From: Acidovorax sp.
Lineage (GTDB): Bacteria; Pseudomonadota; Gammaproteobacteria; Burkholderiales; Burkholderiaceae_C
DNA: 64,000 bases
NCBI RefSeq assembly: GCF_021287135.1
Contig: NZ_JAJTBB010000048.1
Location: forward strand, 1-64,000
Reading direction: 5' to 3'
Below the pieces are notes generated by a model. It was not told where the DNA came from. It worked only from the letters and a program-made list of their open reading frames with translations, and ran no database searches. Position 1 is the stretch's first letter. Each line of letters begins with the position of its first letter. The translations under genes were made by a program, and so were the position numbers. Positions 43,230 to 50,440 of this stretch are shown in pieces.

Positions 43230-43692
43230 CCACACGGCGTACATCGGCCTGGGTGCCAACCTGGGCGACGCGCCCGCGGCCTTGCGTGCCGCCGTGCAGG
43301 CCCTGGCCGCGCTGCCAAGCACGCAGCGGCTGCAGTGCTCGGCGCTGTACCGCAGCGCCCCGGTGGACGCCACGGGACCTGATTTCTACAACGCCGTGGT
43401 GGCCCTGCGCACCAGCCTGCCACCGCAGGAGCTGCTCGCGGCCCTGCAGTCCATCGAGGCCGCCGCGGGCCGCGAACGCCCCTACCGCAACGCCCCGCGC
43501 ACGCTAGACCTGGACATCCTGCTCATCGATGACCAGGTCATCCACACCCCCACGCTGACCGTGCCGCACCCGCGCATGCGCGAGCGGGCCTTTGTGCTGC
43601 TGCCGCTGGCGGAAATTGCGCCCGCACGGGTGCGCGCCGAGTGGCTGCAGGCCGTGCGCGACCAGCGCATTGAGCGCCTGGAAGCCGTCTGA
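43222..43692 (+). CDS. folK: 6-hydroxymethyl-7,8-dihydropterin pyrophosphokinase
   Basis: A 156-residue cytosolic enzyme of folate synthesis that transfers pyrophosphate from ATP to the pterin. Family blocks are YIGLGANLGDAPAALRAAV and the signature RPYRNAPRTLDLDILL, which holds the magnesium-binding aspartates. The ATG at 43222 lies inside the last codons of pcnB in another frame. It is the last gene of the HAD-pcnB-folK operon; a short repeat lies 70 nt downstream. Confidence 0.95.
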   Translation: MPNHTAYIGLGANLGDAPAALRAAVQALAALPSTQRLQCSALYRSAPVDATGPDFYNAVVALRTSLPPQELLAALQSIEAAAGRERPYRNAPRTLDLDILLIDDQVIHTPTLTVPHPRMRERAFVLLPLAEIAPARVRAEWLQAVRDQRIERLEAV

Positions 43693-43762
43693 GGAAATAG
43701 CGGGCCATGCCGCCACTCTGCGTGGGGGCGGGGCGGCACACCCCTGGTTTCCATGACTGTTT

Positions 43763-43818
43763 CGCTATTCTTTTAATAGCTGCCTGCGCTTATTCCATAA
43801 GCGCCAGGGGCGAAAATG
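43763..43818 (+). repeat. Short double-hairpin repeat, copy 5 (left edge of orphan-gene block)
   Basis: GCTATTCTTTTAATAGC forms the first hairpin; TGCCTGCGCTTATTCCATAAGCGC gives the second (GCGCTTAT with ATAAGCGC). It lies between folK and the convergent ankyrin-type gene. A direct copy at 48641-48700 stands at the other end of the block. Confidence 0.88.
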
Positions 43819-43858
43819 CTCAGTGGCAGCCTACCCCGGCATTCCCCATCGTTTTTGC

Positions 43859-44680
43859 TCAGGCGAGTGATGTGAACTCCGGCAGGGTACGCCCTGTCTC
43901 CAGCATGGCGATGATGCGATCCACCTGACCGCTCAGGTTCTTTTCCCTTTTGAACTCCTTGGTATGGCGCGCCACATCCAGCAGGGTTTTGTCTTTAGAC
44001 ACCGGCGTGGAGGGGTCTGCGCCCCGCGCCAGCAGCGCACCCACGGCCAGGTCGCTGCCGGAGGTGACCGCCGTCCGCAACGGTGTGAGGCGCAGCGCGC
44101 TGGTATCGGGCGTGTTGACGTCGCGTGACAGGCGGATCAGCTCGGGCACATAGCGGTTGTTGCCCATGCAGATGATGTGCAGTATCCGCAAGGAGTCGTC
44201 CCAGGGCGCGTCCACGTCGACCACGCCAGCGTCCAGAATGCGCCGGAACAGGGCGTCGGATCGCGCATCCAGCTCGCGCTCATGCAGCTGCGTCAGGCGC
44301 AGCACCGGCATGTGGTCCTTGGTGGTGGAGTGGATGGCCGCGCCCAGGTCCAGCGCGGCCATCACGGCCTCGTGGCAGCCGGGCCGCCACAGCGCAGCCA
44401 CCGTCAGCGGCTCGACCGAACCGTAGGTCTTCTGTGCCACCAGGGCGTTGTGGTACAGCGGCATGCCCGCTTCGGCCAGCAGGTGCACCATCTCCAGGTC
44501 ATTCCCTTCGACGGCCAGAACCATCGGGTAGGTGTCTTCCCAGCGCTCGCCCTGCCACAGGGCCTTGGGATCGCCGCCGCCCGCCAGCCAGCGGCGCACG
44601 GCAGCGTAGTCCCTGGCCTGTACGGCGGCCTGCAGCGCGCGCTGCGAGGTGAGCAGGGCCAATCGTTCGTTTCTTTTCAT
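43859..44680 (-). CDS. Ankyrin-repeat-like protein
   Basis: A 273-residue protein without signal peptide or membrane helix. Several helix-turn-helix units resemble degenerate ankyrin repeats: AVQARDYAAVRRWLAGGGDPK, LAVEGNDLEMVHLLAEAGMP and TAVTSGSDLAVGALLARGADPS, of which the first and last fit best. Such proteins bind other proteins, and in bacteria they are often found beside secreted toxins as antidotes or in host-interaction loci; nothing here proves that. It is divergent from four unassigned genes on the plus strand, sharing a 234-bp upstream region with them. The exact start could vary but ATGAAAAG is well placed. Confidence 0.75.
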   Translation of the reverse strand: MKRNERLALLTSQRALQAAVQARDYAAVRRWLAGGGDPKALWQGERWEDTYPMVLAVEGNDLEMVHLLAEAGMPLYHNALVAQKTYGSVEPLTVAALWRPGCHEAVMAALDLGAAIHSTTKDHMPVLRLTQLHERELDARSDALFRRILDAGVVDVDAPWDDSLRILHIICMGNNRYVPELIRLSRDVNTPDTSALRLTPLRTAVTSGSDLAVGALLARGADPSTPVSKDKTLLDVARHTKEFKREKNLSGQVDRIIAMLETGRTLPEFTSLA

Positions 44681-44914
44681 GGTGATGTGCAGTCCCTTCG
44701 AGCAGGCTCTTGGAAGGACCAGGGGCCTGTCGCGTTGTCAGAGCCGCCATTTTGCAAGCGCAACGCCGGTTGGCGGCTGACAACTTGTCCACCGCGAGAG
44801 GTCTGGAATGGGCGCATTTCTCCGTATATTCCCTGGGGCCTGAGCCGGCGGCAAAAAGCGTGACTTCACACGCCGCATCACGGGCCGGAAATCGCAATAT
44901 CCAGGAAGGAAACC

Positions 44915-46345
44915 ATGCTGTTCGCCAGCTTGTGCACGCTGCTGTGGCACGTTGATGAGGGCGGCGCTCGCTGCTACACAGAGACCGACGTTGCCCATGC
45001 CTTCACCGAAGGGCGTCTGCAGATCGCGGACCCTCTCCAGTGGCCCGGCACCGGCGGCGCGTGGGGGGATGGCGTGCCAGTGCGGCGCATCGGCCCGGTG
45101 GGTGAGACCATGGACTATCGCGTGGGCGAAGGCGATGGGGCGAGGGACTTCCTTCGCTGCGCGAAGGCCTCGTGGTCCGATGGCTGGTTTGTCGCCCACC
45201 GCACGGATGCAAACGGCAACCTGTCGGGGTTTGCCTCCCACCCTGCCAGCGGGCGCATGCTCGACTGGCCGCAGTCCCGGCACGTGCATCGCCTGGGCGG
45301 GTGCTTCTACACCGGCAATCGGCGTGGCTGGCAGGTCATCGACGACGAAGGGCAGGTGCTGCATGTGCTGCCACGCACGCCTGACGGCGATAGTCCCTTT
45401 GAGTTGGTCAATATCTTCATGCTGGGCGGCAGCGTGTACCTGAGCACCGGCGGCGCGGCGGGACAATCGTTCTGGGCTCGGTGCGACGCCGCCACGGGTG
45501 CCTTGCAGGGCACGCTGACTTGGCCCCGGGGCTACCCGCGTGGCTGGAGCCAGTTGGGCAACGCATGGTTCTTTGTGGACGAGCACCACCTCTACCGCGC
45601 CAACACCGAGGACTTGGTGGCCAGCACTGCGCTGGCCACCTTGCCCGAGGACACCGTAGGCGGCACGCGCTGGCTGTGGTCTGATGGCACCTGCCTGTAT
45701 CTGGTCTCGGTGGCGGGCCATCACCTGCTGTGTTTTGATGCAGAGGGCCGCCCCGCAGCTCCCGCGCAGCCACTGCCTGAAGGCTGGCGGGCGATGGGCG
45801 TGAGCACACCCGTCGAGGGCTGGAGCCAGGTGTGGCTGGTGCCCTCCGACCGGCATGGCGATTGGGGAAGTGCCCAACTGCTCACTTGGCCGCCAGCCTC
45901 CGCGGCACTGCCCACGCTGTTCGAGGCAGAACCCGTACAGGCCAGCGAGCCCGAGCCGCTACCCGGGGCCGATGGCCGGCATGGCCTGCGCATCCGCGTG
46001 GCCGCACCTTCGGCTGAGCAGGCCGCGCGCCATGGCGCGCACCACCTCATGCGCTGGGCCTTCCATGTGGCGCGCGGCATCATCCAGCGTGGCGCGCGCA
46101 GCGACCCGCAGTTCAACGGCGTGTTCGAGCTGGTGTGCACCACCCCGGAGCACATGGCCCCCCGGGGCTTGCCGGTGCGCCATCTGCAGGCCCTGCTGGG
46201 CCGCATGCGCGCCACACCCATGGGCTACACCGCCGGCGACGGCAAAGGACTGCTGCACCTGCGCGTGCTGTGGCGTGCTGGTGCCGACGCGCCCGCAGAG
46301 TGCGTCTATTCCAGCCTGGACGAAACGGAAAGGAGCTTTTCTTGA
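44915..46345 (+). CDS. Unassigned protein, beta-propeller-like
   Basis: A 476-residue protein I do not recognise. Residues about 50-340 contain repeated short strands with aromatic/glycine patterns (WSDGWFVAH, LGGCFYTGNRRGW, MLGGSVYLSTGG, LGNAWFFVDEHHLYR, WLWSDGTCLYLV), which is the look of a beta-propeller. The C-terminal 110 residues form a different, mixed domain. No signal peptide is apparent. The ribosome-binding site AGGAAGGA is strong. It is followed by three more unassigned genes in the same direction; the next one starts inside its stop codon. Base composition is slightly lower in G+C than in the neighbouring housekeeping genes. Confidence 0.75.
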   Translation: MLFASLCTLLWHVDEGGARCYTETDVAHAFTEGRLQIADPLQWPGTGGAWGDGVPVRRIGPVGETMDYRVGEGDGARDFLRCAKASWSDGWFVAHRTDANGNLSGFASHPASGRMLDWPQSRHVHRLGGCFYTGNRRGWQVIDDEGQVLHVLPRTPDGDSPFELVNIFMLGGSVYLSTGGAAGQSFWARCDAATGALQGTLTWPRGYPRGWSQLGNAWFFVDEHHLYRANTEDLVASTALATLPEDTVGGTRWLWSDGTCLYLVSVAGHHLLCFDAEGRPAAPAQPLPEGWRAMGVSTPVEGWSQVWLVPSDRHGDWGSAQLLTWPPASAALPTLFEAEPVQASEPEPLPGADGRHGLRIRVAAPSAEQAARHGAHHLMRWAFHVARGIIQRGARSDPQFNGVFELVCTTPEHMAPRGLPVRHLQALLGRMRATPMGYTAGDGKGLLHLRVLWRAGADAPAECVYSSLDETERSFS

Positions 46346-47124
46346 CGCATGCATTGACCCGGGAGCAGCTGTGGAGTCGCTTGGAGGCGGTCGATTATTT
46401 TGATTGGTGTGAGGAGGCGGAACACGCCGCGCTGCGCGCGCTGTTCTTTGACGGAGTGTTGTGGCCGCCAGGGCCGGCGCCCACCTGGATGGCATGCCGC
46501 GAGCTGTTCTTTCATCCCGAACAGACACCCGCCCAATGGGCGCGCACCGTGGAGTTGCGGTCGCGCTATGTTGACGATGAGGACGTCGTGCACACATCGC
46601 CCCGGCTGGCCGATGAATACCGCGCCGAAGCGCTGTCCATGCTGCTGGCTTCCGACCACCTGTACAGCGGCATGGGCATTCCCGAGCAGCTGGCGTTGCT
46701 GGACTGGCTGGGCTGGATGGATGCGCCCCCGTCGGCTGCGGCACTGGATGCCTGGATGTACGGCATCAATGGATGGATCGAGGCCAAGCCCCGGGAACCC
46801 TGGCTGCTGGCCGATGCCGACGACAGCCGCCACGCGCACGCCCTGCCATGGCTTTACTGCACGCTGGATGCGTCGCCGCTGGTGATGCAGGGCCGCTGGA
46901 TGGCCTCCACGCAGGACGGCTGGTGCTACGAGCGCTTTCCACGCAATTTTCTCGGCTCTTTGCAATCACTGATGCGCATGGCCGAGAAAGGCAAGGTGCC
47001 GCACCGGCCGGGTACCGACCCCGGTCTGCGGCAGGATTTTTTGCGCCAGCTGCGTGACGATCTGGTGGCCGACGCGGTGCCCGTATTGCTGCAGCAAGTC
47101 TGGGCGATGACCCGAAAGGCCTGA
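46342..47124 (+). CDS. Unassigned protein with a TTG start
   Basis: A protein of about 260 residues I cannot assign. It is rich in tryptophan and acidic residues (YFDWCEEAEHAAL, LLDWLGWMDAPPS, LPWLYCTLDASPL), without signal peptide or membrane helix. The frame is open further back, but the start fits TTG at 46342: it overlaps the TGA of the previous gene by 4 nt and has AGGAG 6 nt before it. The alternative is an in-frame TTG four codons later. The next gene follows after 37 nt. Co-translation with the preceding protein suggests that the two work together. Confidence 0.7.
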   Translation: MTHALTREQLWSRLEAVDYFDWCEEAEHAALRALFFDGVLWPPGPAPTWMACRELFFHPEQTPAQWARTVELRSRYVDDEDVVHTSPRLADEYRAEALSMLLASDHLYSGMGIPEQLALLDWLGWMDAPPSAAALDAWMYGINGWIEAKPREPWLLADADDSRHAHALPWLYCTLDASPLVMQGRWMASTQDGWCYERFPRNFLGSLQSLMRMAEKGKVPHRPGTDPGLRQDFLRQLRDDLVADAVPVLLQQVWAMTRKA

Positions 47125-47161
47125 TGGACATGGAACGGGTGACGTCACCCCAAGGAACACC

Positions 47162-47365
47162 ATGCTGATCAACATCGTCGGCAACTTCACTTTCGAGCAG
47201 CGCGGGGATGCGTTGTTCATTGGCACCGAAGAATCGGCGGCGCTGATCTGCAACGGCCACGCCCGGCTGGTGCCCCCGGGGCCGACCTTCCTGCGTTTCA
47301 GCCGCGCACGGCTTGCGCCGCTGGCAATGACCTGGACCCTCCACGAGACCCTGTGCAAAAAGTAG
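47162..47365 (+). CDS. Small unassigned protein
   Basis: A 67-residue protein, soluble, with a beta-rich look (MLINIVGNFTFEQRGDALF, then the end HETLCKK). AAGGA sits 8 nt before the ATG, and the gene lies tightly between two unassigned genes on the same strand. The sequence belongs to no family I know. Its reality rests on the ribosome-binding site, spacing and lack of a competing frame. Confidence 0.55.
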   Translation: MLINIVGNFTFEQRGDALFIGTEESAALICNGHARLVPPGPTFLRFSRARLAPLAMTWTLHETLCKK

Positions 47366-47405
47366 CCCCTGGCGCTTGCGAGAGGGCGCAGCGACGCTGA
47401 TTTCA

Positions 47406-48551
47406 ATGACCCAAACGTCCCAAACCATTGCTGCCATCCTCAAAAAGGCAGGCATCGCCTTTCAGCCCCTGCCCCAAGATTGGGACAGCTCCCACCTGGG
47501 CCAGATCTTCCATCACCTGGTGCCTGAGCGGATCTGCGAATTTGACCCCAAGTGCATCGCCGAGGCGGGCGACTACGTGGGGGTGCTCCAGGAATTCGCA
47601 CAGGCCACCCAGGGAGAGTTCGCCCCCGAAAGCCCGCGGGCCGAGGGGAGCGCCGGCGGCAAGGTGGTGCTGGAGTTCTTGCATGCCGGAAAGGCCATTC
47701 GCTTCCAATTCACGCAGGAAGGCCGCTGGGTGGCCGACGGCTTTTACGAGCAACTGCGCAAGTTCTGCAAGAAGCACCTCAGCGGCAGCTACCTGAGCGT
47801 GGGCAGCGACTGGGCCACCGAGGTCTACCTGCCGCACAAGGTGGTTGCGCAGATCCAGAAGAAGACGCGCACCTTCGACAGCGTCGAGGCGCTGGTGCAG
47901 TTCGTGGTGGAAGGCGCGTCCCAGGGCGACCTGATCAAGGCGGGAGAGAGCCTGCCCTGGCAGCTGAAGGCGGGCTACACCCGCGACGGAGACAGCCTGC
48001 TGACCGCGCTGCTCAAGTCTGGCGCGGACATGGACCGATGCATGGCGGCCTATGAGTTGCTCGGCGCTCCGGCACTGCCCAGCCGCTATGGCGAATCGCC
48101 CCTGGAACTGGCGCAGCGCCTGCGGGGGGTGGATCTGAGAGGCGAGTACGGCGGCGAGCCCAAAGCCACGCTGGGCTATGCCGAAATCCGCGAGAAGTGG
48201 AGCCAGCGGCTCTGGCACAGCTATCGCCCCGAGTACATGCGCATCGTCGATGCGCTGGAGGCGGACCTCGCATCCATGCGCTTCTCCGAAGCCGGCAATT
48301 TGTACGGCATCGCCATGTGCCACGCGCCGCTGCTGGACTGCGGGGCCGAAGTCGCGCAAGTGCACTATTACGAATACAACGGCGCCTACACCCTGAATTT
48401 GCTCACCCAGGGACCTGGAGGCGGCGCCCTGCACCTGCAGGTGCCCCTGGACCAGGTCGACACGGTGATCGACCTGCTGCGCCGCTATTGCCGCCGCACC
48501 TTGTGGGCAACGCCCGGGCACGACGGCGCCTGGCTAGCCGCTCAAAAATAG
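47406..48551 (+). CDS. Unassigned protein with an ankyrin-like segment
   Basis: A 381-residue soluble protein I cannot name. Residues about 195-240 (DGDSLLTALLKSGADMD, then SRYGESPLELAQ) resemble a pair of ankyrin-type units, recalling the ankyrin protein at the other end of the block. The N-terminal part is a mixed alpha/beta domain (VVLEFLHAGKAIRFQF, GRWVADGFYEQLRKF), and the C-terminal 90 residues have another (YYEYNGAYTLNLL, LHLQVPLDQVDTVIDLL). I chose the ATG at 47406; the frame is open to 47376 without support. It is the last gene of the four-gene plus-strand set and ends 90 nt before a short repeat. Confidence 0.72.
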   Translation: MTQTSQTIAAILKKAGIAFQPLPQDWDSSHLGQIFHHLVPERICEFDPKCIAEAGDYVGVLQEFAQATQGEFAPESPRAEGSAGGKVVLEFLHAGKAIRFQFTQEGRWVADGFYEQLRKFCKKHLSGSYLSVGSDWATEVYLPHKVVAQIQKKTRTFDSVEALVQFVVEGASQGDLIKAGESLPWQLKAGYTRDGDSLLTALLKSGADMDRCMAAYELLGAPALPSRYGESPLELAQRLRGVDLRGEYGGEPKATLGYAEIREKWSQRLWHSYRPEYMRIVDALEADLASMRFSEAGNLYGIAMCHAPLLDCGAEVAQVHYYEYNGAYTLNLLTQGPGGGALHLQVPLDQVDTVIDLLRRYCRRTLWATPGHDGAWLAAQK

Positions 48552-48640
48552 CCTGCGGACACGGGCGCAAAGCCGGCGCGCGGCGAGCGACACGGGGATG
48601 TCGCTCGGCTGGCTCAGGCGGCGAGCACCCGTTGAAAGAG

Positions 48641-48700
48641 TGCTATGAAAAAAATAGCTGCTTGCGCTTTATGGGAGCGCGCTAGAGGCCGATTGGGCTT
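48641..48700 (+). repeat. Short double-hairpin repeat, copy 6 (right edge of orphan-gene block)
   Basis: GCTATGAAAAAAATAGC forms the first hairpin and TGCTTGCGCTTTATGGGAGCGCGCTAGAGGCC follows, with a less regular second arm. It lies in the convergent junction between the unassigned 381-residue gene and the tctC-type gene, directly oriented with the copy at 43763. Confidence 0.85.
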
Positions 48701-48708
48701 GGATTTTT

Positions 48709-49692
48709 TTAATCCACCTTCGCGCCCGACGCCTTCACCACCTGCTGGTACTTGGCGCGCTCGGCCGCCATGAAGCTGTCGAACTGCGCGGGCGTCGAGG
48801 CCACCGGTTCGGCCAGCAGGGCGGCGAAGCGGGTCTTGGTTTCGGGGGCGTTCAGCGCCGCGACGAAGGCCTTGTTCAGCTTTTCGATCACCGGCTTGGG
48901 CGTGGCGGCCGGCGCCACCAGGCCCCACCAGGTGTCGATGGAAAAGCCCTTGAACGTGGCGGACAGCGGCGGCACGCCGGGCAGTGAGGGCGAGGCGTCG
49001 AGCGAGGTGACGGCCAGGGCCTTGAGCTTGCCGGCACGGATGTTGGGCGCGGCGGCGGCCAGGTTGTCGATGTTGAAATCCACCTCGCCCGCCAGCAGGG
49101 CCAGCTGCGCGGGGTTGGCGCCGCGGTACGGGATGTGCAGCGCGAAGATGCCGGCGCGCTGCTTGAACATTTCGCCCGCCAGGTGCCCGGCGCTGCCGTT
49201 GCCGCCGCTGCCGTAGTTGAGCTTGGCGGGGTTGGCCTTGGCGTAGGCGATCAGGTCGGCCACGGTGTGGATCTTGAGCTGCTCGGCCTTGGCCGCGTTC
49301 ATGACCAGCACGTTGGGCACGCGCACCATCTGTGTGATGCCCGCGAAGTCCTTGCCCGCGTCATACGGCATCTTGGCGTACAGCCAGGGGTTGACCGCGT
49401 GCGTGGCGGTGGCGGCGATGCCGATGGTCAGGCCGTCCGGGGCGGCCTTGGCAATCGCGTCGGCGCCAATGTTGCCGCCCGCGCCGCCCTTGTTGTCGAT
49501 GATGACCGTGCCCAGAGACTCCCGCACCCGCTCGGCCAGCGCACGGGCCGTCACGTCGATGGGGCCGCCCGGGGCGTAGGGCACGATCAGGCGGATCGGC
49601 TGCCCCGATTCCTGCGCCAACGCGGCAGGGGAGGAAAAAGCCGCTGCGGTGGCTGCGGCGCCGGCAAGGAGGAGGATGTTTCTGCGGTTCAT
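48709..49692 (-). CDS. TctC/Bug-type periplasmic binding protein of tripartite tricarboxylate transporters
   Basis: A 327-residue secreted protein. The signal peptide starts with MNRRNILLLAG, a twin-arginine-like beginning, and ends near AALAQE. The mature part has the Bug fold: RLIVPYAPGGPIDVTARALA, then NKGGAGGNIGADAIAKAAPDG and the NYGSGGNGSAGHLAG loop. Bug proteins bind carboxylates such as citrate, aspartate or aromatic acids. No tctA/tctB membrane genes are adjacent, as usual for the orphan Bug proteins of this family of bacteria. It follows a histidine kinase and a FixJ-type regulator on the same strand; in Bordetella a Bug protein acts as sensor partner of such a system, so a signalling role is possible. 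Confidence 0.93.
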   Translation of the reverse strand: MNRRNILLLAGAAATAAAFSSPAALAQESGQPIRLIVPYAPGGPIDVTARALAERVRESLGTVIIDNKGGAGGNIGADAIAKAAPDGLTIGIAATATHAVNPWLYAKMPYDAGKDFAGITQMVRVPNVLVMNAAKAEQLKIHTVADLIAYAKANPAKLNYGSGGNGSAGHLAGEMFKQRAGIFALHIPYRGANPAQLALLAGEVDFNIDNLAAAAPNIRAGKLKALAVTSLDASPSLPGVPPLSATFKGFSIDTWWGLVAPAATPKPVIEKLNKAFVAALNAPETKTRFAALLAEPVASTPAQFDSFMAAERAKYQQVVKASGAKVD

Positions 49693-49705
49693 GGCTGCAT
49701 TGTGC

Positions 49706-49730
49706 AAAAAAATCGTAAGAAGGCTTACGA
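49706..49730 (-). promoter_or_regulatory. Inverted repeat plus T-run upstream of the tctC-type gene
   Basis: TCGTAAG (49713-49719) and CTTACGA (49724-49730) form a perfect 7-bp dyad with a 4-nt spacer, 21 nt before the start codon. Read on the minus strand it is followed by seven T. It may be an operator for the adjacent FixJ-type regulator, a weak terminator after the two-component genes, or both. Confidence 0.5.
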
Positions 49731-49768
49731 AAACCCTGTAACAGGCGGGCGGGATTCGTTGCGCAGGA

Positions 49769-50440
49769 TCAGGGCGCGCGCAGTGGGTCGTCCGGCCGGC
49801 CCAGGCCTTCCACCAGCAGACCCAGTTCGTGGGACGAGCGAATGTCCAGCTTCAGGAAGATGGCCGAGCGGTGCGTGTCCACGGTGCGGGGGTCGATGGG
49901 GCGTTCGGGGTTGCGCAGCGCCAGCGTGCGGGCGGCTTCCTTGCTGCTCACGCCAGTGGCCAGCACCCGGGCGACTTCCTGCTGGCGGGGGCTCAGGCTG
50001 TTCCAGCGCTCCAGCAGCAGCTTGTGCCGCTGGGTGCGCTCGGCCAGCGCGTGCGACAGCTGGGCGGCCTTGGTCACGGCGGCGAGCAGCGTGGCTTCGT
50101 CGCAGGGCTTTTCCAGCCAGTCCACCGCGCCCTGTTTCACGGCGGCCACGGCGGAGGCGACCTCGCCATGGGCCGACAGGAACACGGTCTTGAGCACGGT
50201 GCCGCGCTGCTGCAGGGCTTCAAACACCTGCAGGCCGCTCATGCCGTCCATGCGCAGGTCCAGCAGCACGCAGCCCGGGTGGTCCAGGTCAGCTTGCGCG
50301 AGGAACTCCGCGCCGCTGGCCAGCGGATGGGCGTCGTGCCCGCCCGCCAGCAGCAGGGCCGCCAGCGAGTGGCGCACGCCCTCGTCATCGTCAACGATGT
50401 AGACGCGCAGGGGTTCGGGGGGCAGGTGGCTGTCGGTCAT
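49769..50440 (-). CDS. FixJ/NarL-type response regulator with LuxR DNA-binding domain
   Basis: A 223-residue regulator. The receiver has Asp-17/18/19, the phospho-acceptor Asp-61 in LLDLRMDGMSG and the lysine in WLEKPCDEATL, close to FixJ and TodT. The C-terminal HTH begins with LSPRQQEVARVLATGVSSKEAAR. Between the two DNA-binding helices there are about seven extra residues (LRNPERPID) before RTVDTHRSAIFLKL, which is unusual and may alter the turn of the motif. It is coupled with the histidine-kinase gene by a 4-nt overlap; the tctC-type gene, its likely target, follows 76 nt downstream. Confidence 0.9.
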   Translation of the reverse strand: MTDSHLPPEPLRVYIVDDDEGVRHSLAALLLAGGHDAHPLASGAEFLAQADLDHPGCVLLDLRMDGMSGLQVFEALQQRGTVLKTVFLSAHGEVASAVAAVKQGAVDWLEKPCDEATLLAAVTKAAQLSHALAERTQRHKLLLERWNSLSPRQQEVARVLATGVSSKEAARTLALRNPERPIDPRTVDTHRSAIFLKLDIRSSHELGLLVEGLGRPDDPLRAP

